From Clostridia bacterium (GTDB lineage Bacteria > Bacillota_A > Clostridia > Christensenellales > Aristaeellaceae), in contig JAFXMP010000140.1 of NCBI GenBank assembly GCA_017530275.1, positions 1 through 16,138 on the forward strand: DNA of 16,138 nucleotides, in the 5' to 3' direction. Under the pieces are notes generated by a model. It saw nothing but the letters and a program-made list of their open reading frames with translations. It ran no database searches and was not told the origin of the DNA. Positions 1-8,606 of this stretch are shown here, piece after piece; position 1 is the stretch's first letter; each line of letters opens with the position of its first letter. The position numbers and the translations under genes are program-made.

Positions 1-1418
1 CCGCGCCCGACTGGTTCCGGGACGCGAAATTCGGCATCTGGAGCCATTGGGGTCCTCAGAGTGTGCCCATGTTTGGGGACTGGTACGCCCGGAACATCTA
101 CATCGAGGGCACCCAGCAGTACGAATATCACGTGCGCCACTACGGCCACCCCTCCAAGTTCGGGTACAAGGACATCTGCGCCCTATGGAAAGCGGAGAAC
201 TTCGACCCCGAGGGGCTGATGGACAAGTATTACCGAGCCGGGGCCCGGTACTTCATGTCCCAGGGCACCCACCACGACCATTTCTTCAACTACGATTCCC
301 AAATCAACCGCATGAACAGCGTGAAGGTGGGCCCGCACAAGGACATTTTAGCCCTGTGGAAGGCGGCGGCGGATAAACGCGGCATGCCCTTCGGCATCAG
401 CGAGCATTTGGGCGCTTCCTTCTCCTGGTGGCGGGTGAACAAGGGCTGCGACAAGCACGGCCCCTACGCGGGCGTACCCTACGACGGCAACGATCCCGCC
501 TGGCAGGACTTTTACCATGCCAACCAGGAGCACGGCCTCGACAATCCACAGGACATTTCTCCCTGGTACACCGAAAACAAGGCGTTCCGGGATTACTGGC
601 TGCGCTGCGTGACCGAAATGATCGAAAAGTTCACGCCCGATCTTCTGTATACCGACGGTTCCCTGCCCTTCGGCGGAGCCTGGTGGAGCGAAGAAGGCAA
701 GCGGCCCATCCGGGACGAGGACTACGCCCTGGGCCTTGAAGCCGTGGCCCGGCTGTACAATGCCTCCATTGACAAGAACGGGAAAAACAAGGCCGTGTAT
801 CTGCAAAAGGATCGACGGCCCGAAATTTTCAGCGTGGGCGTGCTGGACATCGAAAAGAGCCAGCTTCCCGGCATCATGCCCGATCCCTGGCACACCGATA
901 CCTGCATCGGCAACTGGTTCTATGACGTGCATCATCCCTACAAGACGCCGGAGCAGATCGTGGAAATGCTGGTGGACATCATTTCCAAGAACGGCGTGAT
1001 GCTCCTCAACATCCTCCAGCGCCCCGACGGAACCATCGACGAGGACGCGGACTTTATCCTGAAAAAGATAGGCGAATGGTTCCATATCTGCGCCGAAGCC
1101 GTGTACGGCACCCGCCCCTGGCGCGTGTTCGGCGAGGGCGACACGCTGGTCAAGATCGAAGGCTTCCGGGAGGACAAGACCGACTGGCTGCGCAGCGATT
1201 TCCGCTTCACCCAGAAGGACGGCGCGGTGTACGCCTTCATGCTGGGCCTGAAGGGCGGAGAAGCCGCCGTGCTCCGCAGCTTTGCCGATCAGCCCGTTTC
1301 CAGCGTGGAGCTGCTGGGCTACGGTCCCGTGCCTTTCCGTAAGGAATTCGGTCTGCTCACCGTTTCCCTGCCGGACAAGCTGCCCGCTTTCTGCGCCAAC
1401 TGCCTGAAAATCCGCTGA
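1..1418 (+). CDS. alpha-L-fucosidase, GH29 family (5' end cut by window)
   Basis: The gene is open from the window edge (first full codon at 3) to the TGA at 1416-1418, so its N-terminus and any signal peptide are not visible. GH29 enzymes release alpha-L-fucose from glycans by a retaining mechanism. Seen here: a DAKFGIWSHWGPQSVP segment at the very start, which is the usual N-terminal fucose-pocket motif; an HHDHFFNYDS segment near 270-300, the GH29 HHDGF-type motif; and LLYTDG at 644-661, where the Asp codon 654-656 sits at the family nucleophile position. A KNGVMLLNILQRPDGT stretch near 987-1034 matches the conserved end of the catalytic barrel, and a short beta-rich tail follows. The 472 visible residues are close to a full catalytic domain, so only a small N-terminal part is missing. 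It ends towards a convergent gene and shares no operon with it. The family call is firm; substrate linkage cannot be read from sequence. Confidence 0.9.
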   Translation, partial: APDWFRDAKFGIWSHWGPQSVPMFGDWYARNIYIEGTQQYEYHVRHYGHPSKFGYKDICALWKAENFDPEGLMDKYYRAGARYFMSQGTHHDHFFNYDSQINRMNSVKVGPHKDILALWKAAADKRGMPFGISEHLGASFSWWRVNKGCDKHGPYAGVPYDGNDPAWQDFYHANQEHGLDNPQDISPWYTENKAFRDYWLRCVTEMIEKFTPDLLYTDGSLPFGGAWWSEEGKRPIRDEDYALGLEAVARLYNASIDKNGKNKAVYLQKDRRPEIFSVGVLDIEKSQLPGIMPDPWHTDTCIGNWFYDVHHPYKTPEQIVEMLVDIISKNGVMLLNILQRPDGTIDEDADFILKKIGEWFHICAEAVYGTRPWRVFGEGDTLVKIEGFREDKTDWLRSDFRFTQKDGAVYAFMLGLKGGEAAVLRSFADQPVSSVELLGYGPVPFRKEFGLLTVSLPDKLPAFCANCLKIR

Positions 1419-1442
1419 AAGCTGAAAGATAAACGAATTTCA

Positions 1443-1480
1443 CCTCGGGCAGAACATCCGCCGCAGGCGGCTGTCCGAGG
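1443..1480. repeat. strong imperfect hairpin downstream of the fucosidase gene
   Basis: The arms 1443-1452 and 1471-1480 pair over 10 bp (one G-U), and inside them 1458-1462 pairs with 1466-1470 around a GCA loop, leaving a 5-nt bulge at 1453-1457. No T-run follows directly, so this is not a textbook intrinsic terminator. It could stabilise the 3' end of the fucosidase mRNA or act together with the weaker hairpin at 1484-1514. Confidence 0.45.
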
Positions 1481-1483
1481 TTC

Positions 1484-1527
1484 GTCCCCTTCCGAGAAAG
1501 CCGCAAAAAGGGACTTATTATTTTATT
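1484..1527 (+). terminator. possible terminator of the fucosidase gene
   Basis: GTCCC at 1484-1488 pairs with GGGAC at 1510-1514, extended by two A-T pairs if C1489 is bulged. It is followed by a T/A-rich tract (TTATTATTTTATT). The loop is long, so this is a weak candidate compared with the hairpin at 1561-1596. Confidence 0.3.
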
Positions 1528-1554
1528 AACAAATATAAAACATAGCATTGGGAA

Positions 1555-1605
1555 ACAAAACGTACAACGCATGATTTACATACCGTGCGTTGTACGACGT
1601 TTTTG
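1555..1605. terminator. bidirectional intrinsic terminator between convergent genes
   Basis: An 11-bp perfect stem pairs 1561-1571 (CGTACAACGCA) with 1586-1596 around a 14-nt loop. On the + strand it is followed by ACGTTTTT. On the - strand it is followed by a T-rich run, the complement of the AAACAAAA stretch just left of the stem. It lies between the fucosidase gene ending at 1418 and the ATPase gene ending at 1618, and can stop transcription arriving from either side. Confidence 0.65.
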
Positions 1606-1617
1606 GGGGAATGTTTT

Positions 1618-2733
1618 TCAGCCTTCCTTTTTGATCCTTGCAATGGAGGGATTGTTGTATGCTTCCTCTCCGGTCACTTCGCGGATCACCTGAATGCCCT
1701 CGGGCATTTTCACTTCCTGGTCCTCGCTGTACAGTTCGATTTCCATGAGGGCCTGATCGCTCCACTGGGGGAACACGTCGATATTGTAGTACAGGCCGTT
1801 TTCGCTCAGGCAGTAGCGCTGCTTGCGGATGGGCCGGTAATCGGGGTCGGCCTGCATGAGCAGCTCCAAATATTCGTCCTGGGTGAGGCGTTCCTCCAGC
1901 TCGATGCGCTTCATGCCCTCGATCTGGCGCTTGCGGGTTTTGAAATAGATATAGTTGCCGTTCTGGCCCCGCTGGCGGATGCGGATGACCTCGCCGGGGA
2001 TCTCGCTCTTTAAGTACGCCTGCAAAATATCCACGCTCTGGCAGTTGGGCCGCTGGGCCAGCTCCCGCACATCGGGATAGGCGATCAGGAATTTCCGCCG
2101 GGTGTCCATGGGGCGCGGCTCACCTAAGAAAGCGGAAATCTCCTTGATGAGATACAGCATTTTTTCGTCGAAATCCGCCCGGTTGTCGATCACCCGCAGG
2201 TGGGGATGGCCCGTCCAGGATTTGATCAGGTTATCGTCCACTTCCCGGGCTTCCTCCACCGTTTCATACCGGGCGGCGTTATTGGCCAGAGTATAGAACT
2301 GCTCTGCGCCCTTGGCCGCCGTGACCAGATGGAACACCGCGTCGTAATGATCCCGCAGGGCCACTTCGTTGGTGTCCAGGCGCTTTAATACATATTTGAA
2401 TTCCTCGTCGCTCATATACGCCCGGTTGTCCAGCGCCCCCCGGTCGCACACGATCAGCACCTTTTCCGCGTCGAAGGTCTTGGCGATTTCCGTGAAAGCC
2501 AATTCCTTCGCCAGCATCAGCTGGGTCAGCCGGAACTGGTAATCCCGGTTGCATTTGGTAAATTTCCAGGGCGCGCCGCCGCCGATCAGCTCCGTGGCCG
2601 TTTCGTCCACAAACAGCACCATGTAGCCCTTCCGGGTAAAGGCGTTCTGTATCCAGCTCATGGCCGTGGTCTTTCCAGCGCAGGGCCCCCCGGTGATCAC
2701 GATTTTGGTGATCGTCTGCTTTTGTCCTTCCAT
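1618..2733 (-). CDS. AAA/P-loop ATPase with C-terminal CYTH-like domain (TTD14-like)
   Basis: The 371-residue protein opens with a Walker A motif GGPCAGKT at residues 15-22. A DRG at 97-99 closes the strand VLIVC and is the likely Walker B/switch region. This AAA_28-type nucleotide-binding domain covers about residues 8-205. From about 210 onward the sequence is CYTH-like (RRKFLIAYPD, then IRIRQRGQNG and YIYFKTRK), a fold that binds phosphorylated ligands and polyphosphates. The classic ExExK triad is not obvious at the domain start. The same pairing, with a GGPCGGKTT Walker A, is known in the eukaryotic protein TTD14, which binds GTP and phosphoinositide. The ATG at 2731-2733 follows AAGGGGGTGG, a good ribosome binding site. 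No signal peptide or membrane segment is visible. It is divergent from the helicase gene. The domain call is solid; the bacterial role is unknown. Confidence 0.8.
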   Translation of the reverse strand: MEGQKQTITKIVITGGPCAGKTTAMSWIQNAFTRKGYMVLFVDETATELIGGGAPWKFTKCNRDYQFRLTQLMLAKELAFTEIAKTFDAEKVLIVCDRGALDNRAYMSDEEFKYVLKRLDTNEVALRDHYDAVFHLVTAAKGAEQFYTLANNAARYETVEEAREVDDNLIKSWTGHPHLRVIDNRADFDEKMLYLIKEISAFLGEPRPMDTRRKFLIAYPDVRELAQRPNCQSVDILQAYLKSEIPGEVIRIRQRGQNGNYIYFKTRKRQIEGMKRIELEERLTQDEYLELLMQADPDYRPIRKQRYCLSENGLYYNIDVFPQWSDQALMEIELYSEDQEVKMPEGIQVIREVTGEEAYNNPSIARIKKEG

Positions 2734-2798
2734 CTATTCCACCCCCTTTTCATGATACTATACAAACAGGCAGATTTCAATACCGTTCAAAACGAGTC

Positions 2799-2827
2799 TG
2801 GAAAAATGCGCGGAAATATGCTATATT
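2799..2827 (+). promoter_or_regulatory. sigma70-type promoter of the SUV3-like helicase gene
   Basis: TGGAAA (2799-2804) and TATATT (2822-2827) are separated by exactly 17 bp, 57 bp upstream of the start codon. The match is 4/6 and 5/6 to the -35 and -10 consensus. A strong AAGGAGGTGAG ribosome binding site follows at 2871-2881. Confidence 0.45.
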
Positions 2828-2883
2828 CAGGAAGGCAAGGGCTCAAAATAGAAGCGGCGAGGTTCGTCTAAGGAGGTGAGGGC

Positions 2884-5295
2884 ATGGATCAGCAGGAAGC
2901 GCTGCAAGCGTACTGTCAGGCGTTATCCCAGGAGCGGGAACAGTATTTATATCAGCAGGCAGTAAAGAAAAGCGGCGCGGCCACGCGGGGCATGCCGATG
3001 GCGGAAAGGGACAAATACCTGGACAGCCAAGCGTTCCAATCCACGCTCTATCACCTGAAACGCGCCGACAAGGTATATCAGGCCCTGCGCCGGGGCGAAT
3101 TGACCTTAGAATACCAGCAGGCGGAATTTGACCAGCTTTTGCCGCTGATCCAAAGCGAGCTGAAACACGAAAACCCCATCGTGCTGCCCTTCCTGCGCTC
3201 GGTAGAACGGAGCCGGGTCACATTAGGCAGCGCCCATAAAGCCATCGGGCAGATCGAAGACCATCTGCCCCGGAAATATTTGCAGGCGCAAATGAAGCGC
3301 CTGACCCAGGACGCGGACAGGCGGGTGGAGCGTTACCTCCGGGAGGGCGACCTCTCCCCCATGGCAAAGGCGGAGAAAAAACCGGCCCGCATTGTAGACC
3401 GCCTGATGGAAACTGCCTTTGACAAAGGCGTGCCCAGCGGCGTGGTGGACGCTGCCTATCATCCCCTATCCTTGAGCCAGGCGCTCCAGGAGGAGATTCA
3501 GAAGGGCCTGCCAAGGCTTACCGCCTGCGGGGCGGTGTGCATGGGAAACGGGGAAAGGATTTCCGCCGCGGTGAAGGCCGAAATCTCCCGGACAAAATAC
3601 ACCGTCATCGGGGAAATCAAAAGACGGTTTCCCCCAAAGCGCATCCGCAGGCTTTTAATGGAAAACCCCTCTCTGAAAGCCCTGCAAAAGGAGGCCGACG
3701 CGGCGGCGGCCCGGGAAAAGCGTCTCCATTCCGCCCTGCTCAGCGCCATTCCCGAGCATTACAAAGACTTATACCCCCTGGCTCGGCAGATGCGCCGCAA
3801 ATTCATCCTGCATTTGGGCCCCACCAATTCGGGCAAGACCTACGAGGGCGTGTGCCGCCTGCGGGGAGCGCTGAACGGCATTTATTTGGGGCCGCTGCGC
3901 CTGCTTGCGGCGGAGCAGTTTGAAACCCTGAACATGGACGACGTGCCCTGCTCCCTGGTGACGGGAGAGGAGCAGATTCGGGTTCCCAACAGCCGGGTGC
4001 AGTCCTCCACCGTGGAAATGGCCGATCTCGCCGCCCATTACGACGTGGCGGTCATCGACGAATGTCAGATGATCGCCGACCGGGACCGGGGCGGCGCGTG
4101 GACGGCGGCCATCTTAGGCCTGTGCGCCGACGAGATTCACGCCTGCGCGTCCCCTGACGCGGAAGCGCTGCTGATCCGCATGGTGCAGGACTGCGGCGAC
4201 GAATACACCATCGTGCGCCATGAGCGCATGACCCCCCTGGAAATGGAAAAGGAAGGTTTTCAGTTTCCCGGCTCCGTGCGGCCCGGGGACGCGCTGATCG
4301 TGTTTTCCAAGGCCCGAGTGCTGGCGGTGGCGGCGGAGCTGCGCACGCTGGGCTACCGGGTGTCCCTGATTTTCGGGGCCCTGCCGCCGGACGTGCGGCG
4401 GGACCAGGCGGAGCGCTTTCACCGGGGCGATACCGACGTGGTGGTGTCCACCGACGCCATCGCCATGGGCATGAACCTGCCCATCGAACGGGTGGTGTTC
4501 CTGGAATCGGAAAAATACGACGGCGACGTGGTGCGCACCCTCACCGACGCGGAAATCAAGCAGATCGCCGGGCGGGCGGGGCGCTACGGCATCTATGATA
4601 TTGGCTATGTCAACGCTTTCGGCTTCAAGGGCTTAGTGGCCCGGGCGCTGGGCAGGCCTCTGTACCCGCTCACGGAAGCCATCATCCGCTTCCCCGAATC
4701 CCTGCTGGACATTCCCCTGCCCCTGACCCAGATCATCAACCAATGGATCGCCATGAAGGACAAAACCTTCTTTTCCAAAGCCTCCACCATGCGCATGGAG
4801 GGGCTGGCGAAAATGATGGAAACGCCCCGCACGGACAAGCATTTGCTTTACCGCTTCCTGTGCATCCCCTTCGACGAAACGGACCCGGACCTGCTGGCCC
4901 GCTGGAAAACCATGTATCAGGCGGAATGCAGGCAAGAACACATCGACGTTTTAACGGTGATCCCCCGCGCCATGGACCCGGAGGCCTGCACCATCCAAAT
5001 GTTGGACCTGCTGGAAGCGGACTACCGCTCCTGCGACCTCTATTACAACTACGCCCGGCTGTTCCTGGAAAACCCTGACAGCATTTTGGAAGAAATCCAG
5101 TGCCGGAAGGACTTGATTTCAAAGGGCATCATCCACATCCTGTCCACCCAGAAACTGCAGCAGAAAACCTGCCGCTCCTGCAAAAAGCGCCTGCCCTGGA
5201 ACTGGCCCTATCCCCTGTGCGATTCCTGCTTCCGCCGCCGTTCCTTCGACGGCCGGGGCCGGGCGGGAGCCATCCTGGACGGATGGGGAGAGTAA
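2884..5295 (+). CDS. SUV3-like DExH RNA helicase with C-terminal zinc ribbon
   Basis: The 803-residue protein has about 300 residues of helical, charged N-terminal sequence without a recognised domain. A helicase core of the SUV3 (mitochondrial degradosome) type follows. Walker A GPTNSGKT lies at 312-319, the DECQ box at 392-395 (DExH/DExD variant), and motif VI QIAGRAGR at 560-567. LGPTNSGKTYEG and YLGPLRLLA are close to the eukaryotic SUV3 signatures. SUV3 enzymes unwind RNA 3' to 5' and feed it to exoribonucleases, so RNA turnover is the expected role. Four cysteines (763, 766, 779, 782) in CRSC...CDSC near the C-terminus form a likely zinc ribbon that could bind RNA. The start ATG sits 2 nt after AAGGAGGTGAG. 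The gene is followed by a strong hairpin at 5347-5381. The superfamily call is firm; the RNA target is unknown. Confidence 0.85.
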   Translation: MDQQEALQAYCQALSQEREQYLYQQAVKKSGAATRGMPMAERDKYLDSQAFQSTLYHLKRADKVYQALRRGELTLEYQQAEFDQLLPLIQSELKHENPIVLPFLRSVERSRVTLGSAHKAIGQIEDHLPRKYLQAQMKRLTQDADRRVERYLREGDLSPMAKAEKKPARIVDRLMETAFDKGVPSGVVDAAYHPLSLSQALQEEIQKGLPRLTACGAVCMGNGERISAAVKAEISRTKYTVIGEIKRRFPPKRIRRLLMENPSLKALQKEADAAAAREKRLHSALLSAIPEHYKDLYPLARQMRRKFILHLGPTNSGKTYEGVCRLRGALNGIYLGPLRLLAAEQFETLNMDDVPCSLVTGEEQIRVPNSRVQSSTVEMADLAAHYDVAVIDECQMIADRDRGGAWTAAILGLCADEIHACASPDAEALLIRMVQDCGDEYTIVRHERMTPLEMEKEGFQFPGSVRPGDALIVFSKARVLAVAAELRTLGYRVSLIFGALPPDVRRDQAERFHRGDTDVVVSTDAIAMGMNLPIERVVFLESEKYDGDVVRTLTDAEIKQIAGRAGRYGIYDIGYVNAFGFKGLVARALGRPLYPLTEAIIRFPESLLDIPLPLTQIINQWIAMKDKTFFSKASTMRMEGLAKMMETPRTDKHLLYRFLCIPFDETDPDLLARWKTMYQAECRQEHIDVLTVIPRAMDPEACTIQMLDLLEADYRSCDLYYNYARLFLENPDSILEEIQCRKDLISKGIIHILSTQKLQQKTCRSCKKRLPWNWPYPLCDSCFRRRSFDGRGRAGAILDGWGE

Positions 5296-5343
5296 CAAAT
5301 GGAACGGCGGGGCGTAATGTTTATTGCGCACCACACGTTCTGC

Positions 5344-6651
5344 TCACGCGCCGGGAGTCAGCGGCATGCTGCCCCGGCGCGTTTTCGGTGTAATCAAGAT
5401 GCCATCGTCCTCGTTGCCAACCTTGCCGATGAAGCGGTAGTAGATGTCGATCCGCATAACCGCTTCGCCGTCAATGACTTCCTTCTCATGCACGACTACT
5501 TTCTCGATCAGCGTGTGCAGGAGTTCTTCGGTCAGTTCGGTGATGTTCGTGTACTGCTCCACCAAAGACGCAAATTCCTTTGCGCCACGGCTTTGCCGAG
5601 CATAGTTGGCAAGCAGGGATTGAATCTCATTGTACCTGTCTTTCAACTTCCGGGATTCGGCCTCGTAATCAGCGGATAGACTGGCAAAGCGTTCGTCGGA
5701 GATGCGTCCGAACACATTGTCCTCGTACAGCCGTTTCAGCAGAATGTCGAGTTCGGAGATGCGCCGCTGGCACTGTTCTGCTTCCTTTGTATAGGACGCT
5801 TTTTCACCGATCCATTCCTTTTCAGAAAGCTGCGTCAGATAAGCAATGTACTTTTCCTTATCTTCCGCCGCAAGGCTTGCGTGACGCTGAATGTCCTCCA
5901 GAAGCACAGAATTGATCTGCTTCACGGAAATGTAGTGCGCTGAGCATTCGCCGCTGCCATAACGCCTGTGTTTTTCGCAGGCATAATGTCCGCAGGTTTT
6001 CCTGCCCGACGCGGCAGAAAACGCCATGCGGGTATCGCAACCACCACAGAACATCAAACCGCGAAGCATATTTTCCGGGTTGCGTCGTGGCCTCGGCTGT
6101 TTGACTTGGATACGCTGCTGAACAGTATCGAAAGTTGTCTGATCCACCAGCGCTTCGTGAGTCCCCTCCACAATGATCCATTCTTCCTCCGGCTTATGCA
6201 CGATGCGTTTGTCCTTAAAGGATTTCTTCTGAGTTTTTTGCCAGATTAGCTTGCCTAAGTAGATGGGATTTTGCAGAATATCCCGGATGGTATTCTTTTC
6301 CCATTTAGCGGGATATTTTGCCCGTATCGGGGTGGCGTATTTCCCGTACGTTTCCATGAGCAAGGCCCTTGGCGTTGGAATCTGTTCCTTTTCCAGCCTT
6401 CTGGCAATGTTGTAGCAGGATTCCCCTTCCAGCGCCATTTGGAATATCCGCTTCACAACAGGAGCGTATTCGCTGGGGATCAGGTGATGCCGGTCCATGG
6501 GGTCTTTACAGTAGCCGAAGGGTGGATAGCTGCCCGTGTATTCTCCGTTCCGTGCCTTGGCTCGAAGGGCCGACCGGACTTTCCGGCTTGAATCACGCGC
6601 GTACCACTCGTTAGAGATTTTCGCATTAAGAAAGGACAGAGTTTTATCCAA
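5344..6651 (-). pseudogene. large serine recombinase lacking its N-terminal catalytic domain
   Basis: The 435-residue ORF starts (TTG at 6649-6651) with DKTLSFLNAKISNEWYARD, which aligns with residues after the resolvase catalytic domain of the neighbouring recombinase (NVMNDFYARDTSSK). About 140-150 residues, including the catalytic serine, are absent. What remains is the DNA-binding 'Recombinase' domain (GSYPPFGYCKDPMDRHHL and onward), a zinc beta-ribbon (CGGC ... CGHYAC ... CSAH) and a C-terminal coiled coil ending in IYYRFIGKVG. A tail of about 23 residues follows that the sister protein lacks. There is no upstream ATG. The TTG overlaps the TAA of the upstream recombinase, so expression would need reinitiation. 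It may be a deletion remnant, or a catalytically dead DNA-binding partner in a tandem recombinase system. The reading frame is intact over its whole length, which argues for recent truncation or retained use. Confidence 0.75.
5347..5385 (+). terminator. intrinsic terminator of the helicase gene, overlapping the recombinase 3' end
   Basis: CGCGCCGGG (5347-5355) pairs perfectly with 5373-5381, with a second inner stem CAGC/GCTG (5359-5362 with 5368-5371). It is followed by TTTT at 5382-5385 on the + strand only. It is oriented to stop transcription of the helicase gene, yet it encodes the last residues of the convergent recombinase ORF that ends at 5344. Confidence 0.65.
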
Positions 6652-8257
6652 TATATCCCACGAATTTGTAGTGAATCCTGATTTCTTGTTCCTTCTGGCC
6701 GTTCACGATCTTCTTCTCGCCGATCTCGATATGGTCGATGAGGCGAAGCACGGTCTCCCGGTCCAAGGACTCCAAATTCCGGTACTGACGGATCAAATTG
6801 GCCCACGCCTGAATGTCGTCACGGTCAGCGGCTGCGATTTCCATTTGCTGTTTCAGTTCCTTCAATTGGCCGTTCTTTTCATTTCGCTCCGACTGATACT
6901 TGTTCAGCAGTTCGATACATACGGCCTCGGGAATCGCGCCTTTGATCTTGTCTTCATAGGTCGCGGCCACCAGCTTGTCCAACTCCGCTAAGCGCTTATT
7001 CAGCGCCTTGACAGTTTTCTGCATGCCAGCAAGTTCCTGATCAGACTGGGTCTGCTTCTTCTCGGCCAGACGCCGGATCATGTCTTCCTCATGGAGTGTA
7101 ATGATTTCTGCTTTGGCCCGAATATCGGTCAGCACCACTTCCGTCAGAGGTCTCAGATAGATCCGATGTGTTGAACAGGCCGATCTTCCGCTGCGGAAGT
7201 AGTTTCCGCATCCGTAGGAAGAATATTCCCGGACCATGCCGTTCTTCCGCGTGTGCGATTCATGACAGGCTCGCATTGCGAATCCGCAGTCCATACAGAC
7301 CAGGAGTCCCCCGAATAGGGTGATTTCGTGATGATTCCTGCTGCGGGGATGACAGTGCATCCGGTCGATTTCCTGCGCCAGTTCCCAGGTATCCGGATCA
7401 ATGATGGGTTCGTGGGTGTTCTCCACCTTGATCCATTGATCCTTCGGTTTCTCAATCTGCTTGTGATCCTTGTAGGACACCGTGCCCGTCTTGTTTTGTA
7501 CCATGTGGCCGATGTATGCTTCGTTCCGGCAGAGTACCTTGACCGTCACATCATTCCAAAGTCCGTTGCTTCGGAAGTTATTGGGCTTCCCCTGCATCTG
7601 AAAGAAATGCTCCCGGGGAGGATCAATTCCTTCTCCATTCAGGATCGAGGCGATCTTCCGATACCCTAGCCCCTGGCAGCGAAGCGCGAAGATTCTTCGC
7701 ACGATGGCCGCCGCAGGCTCGTCAATGATCAGGTGGTGCTTGTCCGCCGGGTCTTTGACATAGCCATAGGGAGCATACGCGCCGATGAATTTCCCCGCTT
7801 TGAAGGTAGATTTCTTCACCGCCTTGATCTTGCTGCTGGTATCCCGAGCGTAAAAATCGTTCATCACATTCTTAAAAATGGCTAGCATTTCATTGTTGTG
7901 TTGAAGCGTATCCACGCCGTCGTTCAGCGCGATGAACCGGCAGTTCAGAGAAGGGAAGATCACGTCGATGAATTTGCCCGTTTCGATGTAATCCCGCCCA
8001 AATCGGCTCAGGTCCTTTACGATCACCAGATTGATCTTTCCGGCCCGAACATCGGAAATCATGGCGTTCAGGCCGGGCCGGTCAAATGTAGTTCCGCTGA
8101 CGCCGTCGTCCACGTAGGTTTGGACGAGCCGCCAGCCTTGTTCCTGTACATAGCGGGTCAGCAGTACCCGCTGATTCTCGATTGACACGCTTTCCCCGAT
8201 CCGTTCATCGTCGCGGGAAAGCCTGCAATAGATGCCTGCGTTATACGTTTGCGTCAT
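6644..8257 (-). CDS. large serine recombinase (site-specific integrase)
   Basis: The 537-residue protein has the full architecture of a large serine recombinase. The N-terminal resolvase domain runs over about residues 5-150, with the catalytic serine in YCRLSRDD (S14) and the conserved VKDLSRFGRDYIETG. A Recombinase domain runs over about 165-290. A zinc beta-ribbon follows, with cysteines in CMDCG, YGCG and SACSTH, and a long charged coiled coil reaches the C-terminus (IHYKFVGYIG). Enzymes of this type cut and rejoin attP/attB (and attL/attR with a directionality factor) through a 5'-phosphoserine link, and drive excision and insertion of gut Tn4451-like elements. The ATG at 8255-8257 is preceded by GGGAGGA, about 9 nt away. 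It is likely the active integrase of this element. Its stop overlaps the start of the truncated second recombinase. Confidence 0.92.
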   Translation of the reverse strand: MTQTYNAGIYCRLSRDDERIGESVSIENQRVLLTRYVQEQGWRLVQTYVDDGVSGTTFDRPGLNAMISDVRAGKINLVIVKDLSRFGRDYIETGKFIDVIFPSLNCRFIALNDGVDTLQHNNEMLAIFKNVMNDFYARDTSSKIKAVKKSTFKAGKFIGAYAPYGYVKDPADKHHLIIDEPAAAIVRRIFALRCQGLGYRKIASILNGEGIDPPREHFFQMQGKPNNFRSNGLWNDVTVKVLCRNEAYIGHMVQNKTGTVSYKDHKQIEKPKDQWIKVENTHEPIIDPDTWELAQEIDRMHCHPRSRNHHEITLFGGLLVCMDCGFAMRACHESHTRKNGMVREYSSYGCGNYFRSGRSACSTHRIYLRPLTEVVLTDIRAKAEIITLHEEDMIRRLAEKKQTQSDQELAGMQKTVKALNKRLAELDKLVAATYEDKIKGAIPEAVCIELLNKYQSERNEKNGQLKELKQQMEIAAADRDDIQAWANLIRQYRNLESLDRETVLRLIDHIEIGEKKIVNGQKEQEIRIHYKFVGYIG

Positions 8258-8313
8258 CTTTCTTTATCCTCCCGATGCGCAGCATAACGGCAGATAGCTT
8301 TAGGATGGTTTCA

Positions 8314-8523
8314 TTATACCGCAATATCATTCGCCTCGCAATCTTCGGTATGATCATTTTCGGCTTTTTTCGGATGAGACGCTTTCAATACGATCAAATC
8401 TTCCATCAGGTTTTGAAAGTTCTTTTCACCGTCGAAAATGCTGTGGATTTTGTAGCGGGTGCCCTTAATTGTTATCTCGCTGTACGTGTTCAGCGGGCGG
8501 ATGCCGGTGGTTTTCTCGCACAT
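8314..8523 (-). CDS. transposon-encoded TnpW-family protein
   Basis: This is a small protein of 69 residues starting MCEKTTGIRPLNTYSEITI and continuing with KGTRYKIHSIFDGEKNFQNL. The pattern of a short beta strand pair followed by VHSxFxG-like and a helix matches the TnpW family found beside recombinases and mob genes in Tn4451-like elements of Clostridia. I chose the ATG at 8521-8523 over the upstream in-frame start at 8553, because AGGAAGGAG lies 4 nt before it and the sequence before it is not conserved-looking. Its function is not established; its position just upstream of the integrase suggests an accessory or directionality role. It lies 56 bp upstream of the integrase and shares its direction. 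Confidence 0.72.
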   Translation of the reverse strand: MCEKTTGIRPLNTYSEITIKGTRYKIHSIFDGEKNFQNLMEDLIVLKASHPKKAENDHTEDCEANDIAV

Positions 8524-8606
8524 AACGCTCCTTCCTGAAAGATATAACAACAAACATGTTTTTCATAACATTCTGTCTCCGTTTCTTTCCGCGCTTGCAG
8601 CGCTTA

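Noticed and set aside
348..1085. 245-residue open frame on the - strand opposite the fucosidase gene
   Set aside because: It lies wholly within the GH29 coding sequence and has low-complexity Val/His/Gly composition typical of antisense readings.
5296..5343. Left attachment site direct repeat matching 12012-12121
   Set aside because: Only a 6-base match (ATTGCG) was found, which is expected by chance.
8591..8603. Hairpin GCGCT-TGC-AGCGC after the relaxase stop
   Set aside because: The stem is only 5 bp and no T-run follows on the - strand, so it does not qualify as a terminator.
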